DNA from: Volvariella volvacea V23
Taxonomy: Eukaryota; Basidiomycota; Agaricomycetes; Agaricales; Pluteaceae
Direction: 5' to 3'
DNA length: 64,000 nt
Assembly: GCA_000349905.1 (NCBI GenBank)
Contig: KB722737.1
Span: forward strand, 1,937,359 to 2,001,358
Positions within the stretch are counted from its first letter, which is position 1. Each line of letters opens with the position of its first letter. The position numbers and the translations under genes are program-made. Shown here in pieces: positions 35,546 through 46,282 of this stretch. A model generated the notes under the pieces. That model ran no database searches, had not been told where the DNA came from, and saw only the letters and a program-made list of their open reading frames with translations.

Positions 35546-38101
35546 TCATGCCCGTAGGATATTTTGCAGGATATCAGCCGCTTTTATTTGTTTTGTCCGC
35601 ATATTCAGCCTATCACATTCCTGCAAAAACGTCGTTATTGAGGATTCCGATTCCATGATATCGAATGATATCTGGGAGGAATAGTCAAAATTCTCTGAAA
35701 CAAGAGTCAAAGAAATTTAGGCATACCTTGCATTCCGAGTAGCGTTGACTGCTCGAAAGATCCACTACATGTTCAAACATCGTGGTGATCCCTCCCTCGC
35801 TAGTTGAAAGCAGAGACTGAGCGACTTGAACATTCCGTCGAACGAAGGTATAGGAAAAAAGCGTGTAAACGGTGCCACGGTAGGATATTCTCAATGGTGG
35901 TTCTGGTTCGCTGTGAGAGTCGATTCCCTCTTGTGACCAGCTTCGTGCAGAGAAGAATGAGTTTCAATGCGATCAAGGCGAAGAAAGGACAAACTGTGCT
36001 TGATGCTGGTCAATATATGCTTTCAGGCTGTCGGGAAGAGCCATGTGGGAGACCATATATCGATCCAAAATTGAGAGACGGAGGTCCATGGGACTGCAAG
36101 AGGCGTTCAGATTGCCATCTGTTAAATATCGAACACATTTACCGATCCGGAAGAAGGACTTCCGCTGTGGACTTCCGACCAACCCAACAACGCAGCTCTG
36201 GTGTCTCATCCAACGGTATGTTGCTACTAGAATTACCCATTTTGGGCTCGAAAACTTCCAACTCAATGGTATTCTCATTGGAAACACCCCCAGCGGCCAT
36301 ATATACAAGACGTCGAATGGCCGACGAGGCACGAGTGAACCCCTCATGGCCGAGAATAGGTATGCTGTGGGGATGAATACCATTTGGAACCGTTAGTTTA
36401 TGAAGCTTACCTGGGACAAAAGGTCCGAGTTGCCCTATGATCGTGAATCCATGGTCTCAGTTCCGTCCATGGTAGGCTACCTTCCACTGGAGACACAAAT
36501 GTAGGTCCCTGGCCTGGAGAATAAAATAGTGAATGTCCGAGGCTTGCAAAAGGGCGATAAGCAATGAGGAGAGGCAGGAAATCTTCAGTACTCACGACGC
36601 AACCAGAGTTCTTTGATAGCCCTGCGATTCGTGGGCTGGAGATTTGGTGGACGAGAGCCAATGAATTACATCAAATAGGCTCCTAGAGTAGATGTAAATC
36701 AAATGCACTTGTATCGGACCTAATTCACTAACCCATCGGTAGAATACATATTGCTGATCGACATCCCAGCGCCGGCCACGCTGGTGGAATCAGTCACACC
36801 CAACCAATTTCCAACTTGCCGGAGGCGGAACAGGTTTTTCGAGTTAGCAGTCCAAGGAACTTGATTGCTAGAGAGGAACGGGTATAAGGAATAAGTTCTT
36901 GGGTGACCTGACTCTTCATGGTCCTCTTCTCTTGGAACGGACAGAACAAGTGTCGCATTAATTGAATCCTGATCGACCAATTTATGATTCATCCAAGGAC
37001 TCAATGAGTGTACGCACATCAATAATTATTTGGGTGGCCAACCGTTTGGCCATGTCTGCTGCCTTAGGATCTGTGTTTTTGTATGAAATCCGGATCTATT
37101 ATACGTAAGCAGAAAGCCCAAGCTTGAGAACTTAAGCCGCACCATGCCGTTGTCAATGTTTTCCACGAAGGCACCAGACAGACGTGATATGCGTTGAAGG
37201 TACTGTGAAGGTATGTTTTTTACCCGGGGTAACTTGAATGTCTCTGTGATTATACTCTGGGATATTGTAAATTCTGATGCAAGACACAGGTGTTGCGACG
37301 ATTACCTTCCTCAAGGTGTCTATCTCATTCTCTAGTTGCCGCAGAGAGCCTCTTATCCCTTCTGCTCGTAAAGCTAGTGGGTCTGCAGACAAGGACATTC
37401 GAATGTTATACTTTGTCGAGAGTGATAGTAGATTAGATCCATCTAGCAAATATATAAATTATCGTATAAATGAAGGTGGCACTGTTGACTAACCTGATCC
37501 AAGGATATGAAAAGATTGCTGTGCGTTAAGAGGATGGACTGACACAAAACTTAAATACGAAAGAGCATATATTAGCCTCGGCCTTACCCATTGTAATGAC
37601 TTCGGTGTTGTCCTTGTGACGTCTCTGCAGCTCCGTCAAAGATGGCCAGTTCCATTGACGCTCCACAATAGCCACAGCATAATTTCGTTTCGTTCGATGT
37701 GAAGGTCGGCCGAGACCATACAAGTCGATAAATTTGTGAAGTTGCTGCCGCGTGAATGAGCGCACTAATGTCTCTACGACGTTATGGTAGTCTTCCTCAT
37801 ACTGTGGGGTGCCTGGTTTCGCGTGAGACTTGGGACGATAGCGTTCAATATCCTCCAGTGTAAGCGTGGTTTTTGTGGCAGCAAGCTGGTCTAAGTATTC
37901 TTCTACTTTGGTTTTACGAGTAAGGGGAAGTGTGGTTGGCTCAATCGTCGGGGTCTGCCTTAATTTTGCGGAATCAGCGGAGGCGTAATGCCTACAAGAC
38001 TGGTGCTGAGCTGAACCAAATCGTCTGGGCTTGAGCGTAGCATTTGAGCAGCGGAGGTGTGGGCTAAAGCGTAGGGTGATGCGGGAAGCTGCAGAGGCCA
38101 T
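35546..38101 (-). CDS. SLS1: SLS1-like mitochondrial inner-membrane protein
   Basis: In yeast, Sls1 couples mitochondrial transcription and translation at the inner membrane. The N-terminus MASAASRITLRFSPHLRCSN with RRFGSAQHQSCRHYAS (38101) is a typical mitochondrial presequence. It is followed by LDQLAATKTTLTLEDIERYR and LVRSFTRQQLHKFIDLYGLG, a SAP-like helical unit. Later exons carry the KH-like segment SLSTKYNIRMSLSADPLALR with GSLRQLENEIDTLRK, then SVPREEDHEESGHPRTYSLY, NLFRLRQVGNWLG and C-terminal exons with HEGFTRASSAIRRLVYMAAG and RRNVQVAQSLLSTSEGG. I chose the last exon ending ITTFLQECDRLNMRTKQ to TGA at 35546 because it keeps a frame open across the final intron. A stop at 35685, without splicing, is the alternative. 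The family call rests mainly on the N-terminal half. Confidence 0.7.
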
Positions 38102-38242
38102 TTAGTCGAACCCACACACGAAAAACAGATCAATTTACCATAATAGTCCTGTTAAGGCTATTGCCGTTCGTATTAAATACGAGCAAACAGTGATCGGCAA
38201 TCTTACCGATTCATTGAATTTTCCCCTGTTATAATCATAAAA
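38102..38242. promoter_or_regulatory. 141-bp divergent promoter, SLS1 / eIF3b
   Basis: Only 141 bp separate the two start codons, so transcription start sites and control elements for both genes must lie here or inside the genes. No specific element is claimed. Confidence 0.6.
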
Positions 38243-40869
38243 ATGCCCGCCCCTACGAGTACCGTTCAAATCCTCGACGACGTCGATTATTCTGACATCG
38301 AGAACAAGTGTGCACACAGCATTTTATCCACCTCCCTTGAATCTCACTCCCTTTGGACTTAGGTACCGCGTCCAATTCGATGATAGCTTGGACAATGTCA
38401 TCGTTGTAGATGGCGTGCCAGTGATCGACAAGTCCAAGCTTGAAAAATTGCTCGCAAAGCTATCCAAGGAATTCTCCAAAAAAGGCGTTCCGGTAAAGCC
38501 TGACGATGTCTTCCTTCCTTGGGATGACGCAAAAGGGAAGAGTAAAGGGTATGTTTTATCGCAGTCCTTCCCTAGATGGAATATGGATGACTATCATATC
38601 ATCAAGCTTTGCTTTCATTGAACTTCGGAACGTAGATGACGCCAATCTAGCTATTTCTGCACTGCATAATCACCCGTTTGACGCCAAGCATACATTCAAA
38701 GTAAATCGCTTTACGGATATCGAGAGATATGCGAACCTTGACGAGACATATGTGGAGCCCGCTACTGAAGTGTATGTCCCCAGGGTACGTATTCCTCTCG
38801 TTCTACTGTACGTGCTCCCCAACCCCCAGTCCCTTCATGTAACAGGAGCACTTGCGTGCTTGGTTGACAGATCCTCAGGGGCGAGACCAATACGTTACAT
38901 ACAGAGGGGACGAAGTTGAAATTCACTGGCATGGCAAGCCATCGCAATCAGAAATAGCCCACAAACCAGTAGGGACATCCCGTAATACAGAAGGAAATCG
39001 GTGACTAATATTATGCAGGATTGGAAGGATTTTCTCTATGTGGCATGGTCACCACTCGGTACCTACATCGCCACAATACACCGACAAGGGGTGCGCCTCT
39101 GGGGGGGGTCATCCTGGAAGCCTCAGCAACGGTTTGCTCATCCCCTAGTAAAGCTCATCGAATTTTCCCCCCGCGAAAACTACCTAGTTACGTGGTCGAA
39201 CGAGCCTATCGTAGTGCCAGAGGGCGCTCAACAAGGTCCTCAATACTTTTCGCATGATGATGAAGGGAACAACGTCGCTGTGTGGGATGTTAAATCAGGA
39301 GATCTCCTCCGTACTTTCTCGACACACACTGACGGGGAACCTCCAAGCTCGAGGAAACAGATGCAATGGCCGATCCTTAAATGGAGCCCAGATGATAAAT
39401 TTGTCGCTCGTATCACACCAGGTCAGATGATTAGCGTCTATGAGCTACCGACCATGGGCCTCCACGGAAAGAAGTCCATCAAAATTGAAGGCGTGGTAGA
39501 TTTCGAATGGTGCCCATTTGGAGATAGAGATAGAGAAGAGGCAGAGAGAACAATAACCAATGGGGCAAGTGGCAGGGGTAGCAAAAAAGTTAGGGAGAAT
39601 ATGCTTGCATATTGGACACCAGAAGTGTCAAATCAACCTGCGCGAGTGACGTTACTCAGTTTCCCTGGCCGTGAAGTCCTCCGTCAAAAGAACCTATTTA
39701 ACGTAACCGAAGTAGGCATTTTTTGCGCATATAAACTGCTTTTCAAGGCTAACTCGTAGTGCTAGTGTAAACTATACTGGCAGAATCAGGGTGATTTTTT
39801 GTGCGTTAAGGTCGATCGACACACCAAGACAAAGAAATCTATTTTCTGTAACCTTGAAATATTCCGGGTTCGCGAGAAAGATTTTCCCGTCGAGGTTGTT
39901 GAGATTAAAGGTTTGTCCTACACGCCAACACGTGCATAGTGCTCTGAACATCCCACTAGATACCGTCATGGACTTTTCCTGGGAGCCAAAGGGGGAGAGA
40001 TTTGCGATTGTCTCAACAAGCGATCCAAATCTTGGGAATCCTGGTGTTACTGTGAAAACAGATGTTAGCTTCTATCAATTGGATCGTGCAAAGAATGATT
40101 TCAAGCTATTACGTGAGTCAGAAGGTCGTTAATGCATGCGAAAACCTCATCGGAATATAGGTACATTGGCCAATCGTACGAGCAATGCTATCCGATGGTC
40201 ACCGAGGGGACGGCATGTCGTTCTCGCTACAGTTGGTTCCAGCAACAAATTCGAACTGGAATTTTGGGATCTTGATTTCAGTGCAGAAGGAAAGGAAGCC
40301 CAAGGGAAGGACGACTGGGGAAGCAGCATTCAGCAGCTTGGCGCTGCTGAGCACTACGGTGTGACAGATGTAGAGTGGGATCCAAGCGGTCGCTACCTTG
40401 CCACTAGTGCAAGTGCGTGGACGCATACTGTAAGTAAAAAGCTTAATCTCAGTGTCATGGACTGACTTCCGGTCAGTTGGAGAATGGGTACGCAATCTGG
40501 GATTTCCGTGGTCAGGAGATCATCAAACACATTCAAGATCGGTTCAAGCAATTCATTTGGCGTCCTCGCCCTCCTACGTTGCTGACTAAGGAACAACAGC
40601 GAACGATCAGGAAGAACTTAAAAGAATACAGTCGTACGTTCGATGAAGAAGACGCCGCGGAGGAGAGCAATGTCAGTGCAGAGCTTATCGCACTTCGTAA
40701 GCGCTTGGTCGACGAGTGGAACGCCTGGCGTGCACTGCGCAAGAAGGAGGCTGTGGACGAGAAGAATCCTAGGTCACTCAGGGAGCGTCAGCGCAACGAG
40801 GAAAAGGAGGAGATCGAGGTTTGGGTAGATGAGGTCATTGAACAGATTGAGGAGGAGGTTCTAGAGTAG
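38243..40869 (+). CDS. PRT1: translation initiation factor eIF3 subunit b (PRT1)
   Basis: Scaffold subunit of eIF3, which recruits the 43S complex to mRNA. It starts [20 protein letters not shown] at 38243. An RRM follows ([39 protein letters not shown] where an intron splits YAF). Then come [17 protein letters not shown], the linker with [16 protein letters not shown], and a nine-bladed WD40-like propeller: [77 protein letters not shown] and [13 protein letters not shown]. The C-terminus has [20 protein letters not shown] and a charged coil ending EQIEEEVLE, which in the family binds other eIF3 subunits. About 740 residues. Seven or more short introns. Essential housekeeping gene, full length. 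Confidence 0.95.
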
Positions 40870-41056
40870 TTCACTCGTTATGCCTCCTTTCTCCAGTCAT
40901 CACAAAGTAATCCTTGGTTAAGAGTAATTTAACCTAGGGTATATAATCAATTTTCCATGCACAAGTTATGTTGGAACTAAGCGATTGACCCTGGATCAGC
41001 TGAGCCGACAGCCTGGGTGCTCACGGGATTCAGCATAACCGAGTAATCCCGATATC

Positions 41057-41065
41057 TTATCAGAC
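41057..41065 (-). promoter_or_regulatory. candidate iron-GATA factor site
   Basis: The minus strand reads GTCTGATAA, matching eight of nine positions of the ATCWGATAA element bound by SreA/Urbs1-type iron regulators. It lies about 110 bp before the HapX-like ATG. In ascomycetes this kind of factor represses hapX when iron is sufficient. A single short match can be chance. Confidence 0.35.
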
Positions 41066-41074
41066 AAGGACCTT

Positions 41075-41079
41075 CCAAT
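41075..41079 (+). promoter_or_regulatory. candidate CCAAT box
   Basis: CCAAT on the + strand, about 96 bp before the ATG of the HapX-like gene and 10 bp from the candidate GATA site. The CCAAT-binding complex is the partner of HapX. A five-base match has little weight alone. Confidence 0.3.
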
Positions 41080-41174
41080 TCTTCGCCCTCATCTCATCAC
41101 TCAACTCTCATATTTGATCCTCGTTTGAACAATCATCGTTGTCCTCAACCGTTGTAGTCCTTAGTTCATAACTA

Positions 41175-42888
41175 ATGACTACTCCAACTGCCTCTTCAGC
41201 ATCAACCACGCTGTGGGCCGTTCGTGCGTTTTTGAGAATTACTGGGGTTATGAACGGAGTTTATTCATTCATCGCGTATAGCTTCGAAGGAATGGGTCAT
41301 CCAGCCGAAACCCAAGCCAGGTAGAAAACCTAAGAAAGATTCTGCCGTTCAGCCTGGTGGAAAAGCCGATGAACACGTTGGTCACACGTTCCTCCTCCAT
41401 TAACCTTGTACTTACCATAGACAATTATTTAGGGGAGGCGAATTCAGAATAGGTATGAATGCTCAACAATAACCCTTAATGGCTAAACCCGAGCATTTGT
41501 GCAACAGAGCGGCGCAGCGGGCCTTCCGAGAAAGGAAGCAAACCCAACTTGCCGAACTCCAGGCACGAGTTCAGTCATATGAACAAGGGGAAATTGAGAG
41601 AAGCGTCGCTCTCCAAAACATAGCAAAGAGACTCAAGGAGGAAAATGATAATCTACGCCGCGAAAATGCTTCACTGAAAGAGAGAATGTCGCAGCTCGAA
41701 CACCGTGCACAGGAAGCGGAGAAGAAGCGTTGGAGGCAGGGATCCCCATCGCCTAATTCCGCAGATACCAATCACCGCAAGAAGACTAAAGCCTGGAGGG
41801 AATCCTCGAGGGAAATATCACCCAGCATCATGAGTACCGCCTATCTTCCATCTCCCCCTTCAATGATATCATCGCCCGAGAACACAGGCACCGGAGACCC
41901 ACAATTCTCTGGAATGACATTCGAGAATTCTGGCGAGAGCTTGCAAACGTCGCTCTCGAATTTATTAGACATATCAAAATCCACAACCCAGCCATCTTCA
42001 TCGTTTCTTAGCTGTGGGTTCTGCACGGAGAGCTCTGCTTGCATGTGCAGGGAATTGTCAGAGCCAACCAGCATGAGCGCAATAGCCGAACAAGTCAAAA
42101 TTGACGACATTTCCCAGGCGATGGCTCATGAAAACCCCTCAATGGTTATCGATACCCCTACTACTTCCTCCACCTCTATATTGGACAACTTACCGGCCTA
42201 CCAACCGCCAGTCCCACTACCTCGCAAGTCATCAACTTCATCCTCCGTCAATACTGTATTTCCTGTTTATCCACAAATCACTACGGTGCCAACTTGTTCT
42301 GGTGACCCACAAAACTGCATGGCTTGTGCAGACGACTCATTCGGAAAAGCCTTTTGTACAGCCATTGAGGAGGCGATTTGTCAAACGCGATGCGCTAACT
42401 GTCCTTGTAATGTGCAACATGCTTTGGGTCAACGCTGTGGACCGGAGTGTCGCCAATCTCAATCGGAGACAGCAGAGAAGAATGAATCGCTTAAAACGAT
42501 ACCCACTAATCAGGCGTGGCAGCAGATTAAATCTCATCCTAACGCATCATTTGCAGATCTCACATTACTCGCAGATGTTGTCGTTGGAAGGTCGGCCTGT
42601 GCGGGCCCCAGGGTGGAGATTTCACCGCCTCCGGATTCTGTTGCGGAAGAGCGGATAACAAGTCATGACCCTTACACTGACTCCGACCGTGGCCATATCG
42701 ACTTGACAAATCCACGTGTGCAGTTCCGTGAAGGAGAGGCGCTACGGAAGCAAGGGTCAGCATCGCCACCAAGACTTGTTCCAGAAGAGATCTTAGTGCG
42801 ATGCGGGCGTCGACGAGTGCGAGAGGTACACATGGATGCAGTTCGGGAGGCTCTCCGCGTACTCGACGCAAAGCTACCTCGACCCTAG
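41175..42888 (+). CDS. HAPX: HapX-like bZIP iron regulator
   Basis: In fungi HapX joins the CCAAT-binding complex and reprograms iron-consuming and iron-acquiring genes. Exon 1 (41175) encodes MTTPTASSASTTLWAV. The next exon has the Hap4-like CBC-binding motif SKEWVIQPKPKPGRKPKKDS. A small exon GRRIQNR is then joined to AAQRAFRERKQTQLAELQAR, forming the basic region and a leucine zipper with EEN-heptads (about residues 50-115). Downstream are Cys-rich regions like HapX CRR-A (CGFCTESSACMCRE, about residue 221) and CRR-B (CSGDPQNCMACADDSFGKAF followed by Cys, about residue 316), and a further cluster CQTRCANCPC with RCGPEC. These Cys regions are thought to sense iron-sulphur status. The Hap4-like motif and CRR layout favour HapX over a Yap1-type factor, which has a similar bZIP. 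About 510 residues, C-terminus RREVHMDAVREAL-like and basic. The first intron (donor GTTCGT) is the least sure. Confidence 0.82.
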
Positions 42889-43036
42889 ATACCATCTTAC
42901 TGTGGTGACCAATATTGAGAGACTACACTTGAACTGTACTCCCTCAAGCGAATAAGCGAAGTTATACATATTACTTCTTTTTAGCTCTCTACGTCGCACT
43001 CTACTAGTTCATTCTCTATTACAAGATAATACAATA

Positions 43037-45445
43037 CTATCGAAAGCTGGATCTCCTGGATGCCTTTTTCCACAGCGTCGTCAAGTCTCTAAGATGCCAC
43101 CGTAGATTCCGTCGACGCTCTTTGGAGAGAGATGAAGTAGGATGATTGGATGGGTGCAATTCGCGGAACACACGGGCCAACTCCTTCAGGGGAGCGCCGC
43201 GCAGCTCTTTGGGGAATGGCTGGATGTAAGTCCATAGTGTGATCAATACGCGTCTTGCCATGCCATATGCACCAACTGCAAAGAAAGCGCTAGCGACAGC
43301 ATCAATAGCGGGCACATCAGGGTATATACCACCTCGAACCATCTCCTGAAACGTCCGCAGAGCTGCATCAGGATTCCCTTTACGGGCGTAACCCGTGATG
43401 AGAATTGTGAACATGACGACATTTAGTTGTATGCCAGCAGACTCAGCAGCCTTCATCACATCAACAGCCGCTCTGAGATTGCCCGCACGGGTATATCCCT
43501 CCATCAGAGCACTATAGTGATAGCGATTAGGATGAATGCCACGAGATAGCAACGTATCAAACACGGCTTTAGCTGCATCCACATCCGCTCGCGTGACAGC
43601 TTCATGTCGCATTCGAAGGGCAAGCATTGCCCCATCGGGCTGTACGCCACGTGATGTCAAGGATCGTAGAAGTGGTGTTAATAAGGGTCGAAATGTCGAT
43701 GTATGTGGGGGTTTCAGACCAGCAATAACGTCGATTCCTGGCGAGGTAACGGAGATTTTATCAAGTGGGATAGATGGTTGAAAGAGAGCATGATGAGAAG
43801 CTTGAGTAGCAAGTGTCTCCCAACCAGCTCCCCAAGTCAGGTACTTTTGGTGCCGTAACAGACGATTGAAGATGATATATAAGTGACGCGGGGTTGAATG
43901 TAGCACAGGACTGGACAGCTTGCGCAGAGTCTGCAGCATGATTTGCGGGGTGGCACGTTCCACACGAGAGAGGTAAGCAAGGAGGATTTGTAACGTGGTA
44001 GAATTGGGGTGAAGATTATGCGCTTTCATGGCATTGAAGATGGGGGCAGCTTCCTGGATTCCACGACTTCGGAGTGTATGGTTCAACAACTGGTTGAGCA
44101 TCGATATTGTGGGGGAAATGCCCTTTATTGAGGTTCGCAATTGTTCGGAGATCGGTTCAGTCTTAAAATCTTGAAATACTGTTGCGGGACCCCGTTCTAA
44201 GGAACATAACTCCTTGAACATGGCAATAGCTATACCCTCCTGACTATTAAGAAGATACGCCTGCATCATGGCTGACACTGATGACGATGTTGGCTTTATG
44301 CCCATTGAAAGCATCCCGAAGTAGATCCTCTGTACTGCGTTCAGGTTACCTTGAGATGCCATTAACTTGAGGAAAATATTGAATGTCGCAGCAGTAGGCA
44401 TAAAGCCAAATGGAGAAGGAGGGAGAGAAGGATATGTCGGTGTTGGAGGGGACATATCAGTGTTGAAAAAAGGTAACATGAGGGCAACGAATTGTCGATC
44501 GAAGAAGGACAGTAATTGACAGACACCGGTCCAATCTTCTGCATGTAGCCGTATCTGCGTCAAACCATTAAGGATTGCAACCGCTGTGCCGGGGGAAACC
44601 GACGATAATGCGTCGAGTGCTCGCTGTTGGACTTGATGGTCCGCCCCAAGGTGCTGGTAGTACTTGACGATAATACCATGTATAGACGGATCCACGGGAA
44701 AACCGGATTTCTCCATCTCCAGCATGCAATCCCTCGCCTTGGCCAAATCGCGGTTGCGTAAATGACCCGCTAGGAGGATTTGATACGTGCGGCGTGTAGG
44801 TCGTAATTGGGCATTGCTAAACTCTCGCAAGATCTCCCCGAGTAACGTGTAATGATGCGTTTCCATGAAAGCCTTCGCTTTCCAATTCAGTAATCTGGTT
44901 GTAGTCCGACCCGACTGCTCCTCGCCCAACTTGACGATCGAGAGAATGTAAGTCCATTCTCGTGATAAAGAAAGGCGATAGCAAACACACTCATAGGCAT
45001 TTTGCTTGAGTGCACATCCGAGATGGTGGGCCAATACCAAAATTCGATATGATCGGCTCGGTGAAACGGTAGCCTCAACCTCCGCGAGTTGTCGCGCCAA
45101 TTCGGGATCGGTGAAATACCTTCGCAAAGGCGAAGCACTGAGCTTGCTTATGAGCTGAGCGTCATTCACGGGTCCCTTGAATAAGGTGTCAACGTCACCA
45201 AGAACCGCCGGCTCAACCAAATTTGATGTAGGAGGTGAACATGGACCGGTCCGGAACTGTCGGGGGGAGTGGAGATGAGAAGAGAATTGATCAGAGGGAC
45301 GTGATGAGTGTGTTTGCGGTTGAAGCTGAGCTGTGGCTATGCTCGCCCATCGTTTGGAAGGGGGGGAGCGGATCGAAGACGTCCTAAGGAGTGCAACTCG
45401 AAACCCGATATGCTGTCTGCCGACCAAAGAGACTTTCTCGAGCAT
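43037..45445 (-). CDS. mitochondrial pentatricopeptide repeat (PPR) protein
   Basis: Single-exon gene of about 800 residues, unusual among the intron-rich neighbours. The first ATG, MLEKVSLVGRQHIGFRVALL at 45445, opens an Arg/Ser-rich presequence expected to target mitochondria; the open frame runs 54 codons further upstream but has no ATG there. Repeated helical-hairpin units of about 35 residues follow, e.g. TRRTYQILLAGHLRNRDLAK, TFNIFLKLMASQGNLNAVQR, RYHYSALMEGYTRAGNLRAA and NVVMFTILITGYARKGNPDA with DAALRTFQEMVRGGIYPD. The C-terminus is basic (RRNLRWHLRDLTTLWKKA). PPR proteins bind organelle RNA in a sequence-specific way to aid processing, stability or translation; the target here is unknown. 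It ends at 43037, converging on the HapX-like gene (148 bp apart). Confidence 0.87.
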   Translation of the reverse strand: MLEKVSLVGRQHIGFRVALLRTSSIRSPPSKRWASIATAQLQPQTHSSRPSDQFSSHLHSPRQFRTGPCSPPTSNLVEPAVLGDVDTLFKGPVNDAQLISKLSASPLRRYFTDPELARQLAEVEATVSPSRSYRILVLAHHLGCALKQNAYECVCYRLSLSREWTYILSIVKLGEEQSGRTTTRLLNWKAKAFMETHHYTLLGEILREFSNAQLRPTRRTYQILLAGHLRNRDLAKARDCMLEMEKSGFPVDPSIHGIIVKYYQHLGADHQVQQRALDALSSVSPGTAVAILNGLTQIRLHAEDWTGVCQLLSFFDRQFVALMLPFFNTDMSPPTPTYPSLPPSPFGFMPTAATFNIFLKLMASQGNLNAVQRIYFGMLSMGIKPTSSSVSAMMQAYLLNSQEGIAIAMFKELCSLERGPATVFQDFKTEPISEQLRTSIKGISPTISMLNQLLNHTLRSRGIQEAAPIFNAMKAHNLHPNSTTLQILLAYLSRVERATPQIMLQTLRKLSSPVLHSTPRHLYIIFNRLLRHQKYLTWGAGWETLATQASHHALFQPSIPLDKISVTSPGIDVIAGLKPPHTSTFRPLLTPLLRSLTSRGVQPDGAMLALRMRHEAVTRADVDAAKAVFDTLLSRGIHPNRYHYSALMEGYTRAGNLRAAVDVMKAAESAGIQLNVVMFTILITGYARKGNPDAALRTFQEMVRGGIYPDVPAIDAVASAFFAVGAYGMARRVLITLWTYIQPFPKELRGAPLKELARVFRELHPSNHPTSSLSKERRRNLRWHLRDLTTLWKKASRRSSFR

Positions 45446-46282
45446 TGAACGCCCGACAGCAGCGAGCCCTGCAAGATGACCTTGGAGACAAAAGGAGATG
45501 AGAGCCGCTGGCAAACCCGTAGGAGGGACATGAAACGCACCCCACACGCTATGGCAGACGGGCTCGCAGTGCCCAACCAGCAACGGAGCTGTGACACCGA
45601 CCTTCACTTGCTGACGTGAGCTGTTATGCGTGACACACCGCCTCGACGATGCACAGCTTGAGTTCTAGATCTTGCTGTCATTATCTCACTATCGCAGTTC
45701 ACCCAGAAGCTCGACGAGTTGTGGATGCTCTTCACACCTTTTGCACTCCAAACCCTCATTTTTGTCTTAAATCATGCCCACAGATTGCAGCGAATCCTCT
45801 ACTCCAAGGACGTGATTATGACTCTAATTGCACAACTCGAATCTTCCTTGCGCTAAAATCGGCGCGTTTGTCAGTAATGCACTGAAAGCATTCTACTATC
45901 GTGGATAGTGATGCCGTGCTTGTCGTTTCGCTGATGCATTGCATTGCATCGTCTTCCCTTGAGGGCAAAAATTTATGCTTTGCTTCAATGTCCCCCGATG
46001 GATTTACCTGACCTCCTTGTCCCCTTCTGGAGGACAAAAATTAGGTATCTGACCATGTAAGTCAACCCGCTCGTCACCTTCTATTCCTGTCTTTCTTGTG
46101 TTTCAATCCTTATTCTGCAAGGCTATTCGAAACAGCTTCTCACCTGACGACATGGACTTGCACTCCCCGACGCTACCCGTATCCTGTTGACTCAGTCATG
46201 ACCTTTCCTGTATCGGTATATATATTCCTATGATTCACCATGAATCCCAGAACATCATCCTCCTACAGTCCCTTCGATTCAC
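45446..46282. other. intergenic region with one unexplained + strand open frame
   Basis: About 840 bp between the divergent PPR and adenylate-forming genes. On the + strand, 45662-45856 is open and reads FTQKLDELWMLFTPFALQTL, continuing IFVLNHAHRLQRILYSKDV to SSLR and TAA. The composition is protein-like with a hydrophobic helix, but the only internal ATG is at about 45716 (43 codons). It may be the last exon of a small gene, entered through the CAG acceptor at 45695-45697. I could not find its first exon. The rest shows nothing except a TATA-like run. Confidence 0.4.
46217..46226 (+). promoter_or_regulatory. TATA-like element of the adenylate-forming gene
   Basis: TATATATATT about 60 bp before the ATG at 46283. 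Position and sequence fit a TATA box, but AT runs occur by chance. Confidence 0.3.

Larger units (their letters stand above)
40870..41174. promoter_or_regulatory. upstream region of the HapX-like gene
   Basis: 305 bp between the eIF3b stop and the bZIP start, on the same strand. It must contain the eIF3b 3' UTR and the bZIP promoter. Candidate sites are listed separately. The 80 bp before the ATG are rich in TC, as in many fungal 5' leaders. Confidence 0.5.

Noticed and set aside
41479..42888. HapX gene starting at the ATG at 41479
   Set aside because: That ATG lies in an intron that splits QNR-AAQ of the basic region; starting there would remove the Hap4-like motif and break the bZIP.
45446..45607. 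Longer PPR protein beginning at 45607
   Set aside because: That codon is GTG and no ATG lies upstream of 45445 in the frame; eukaryotic starts of this kind are unlikely.
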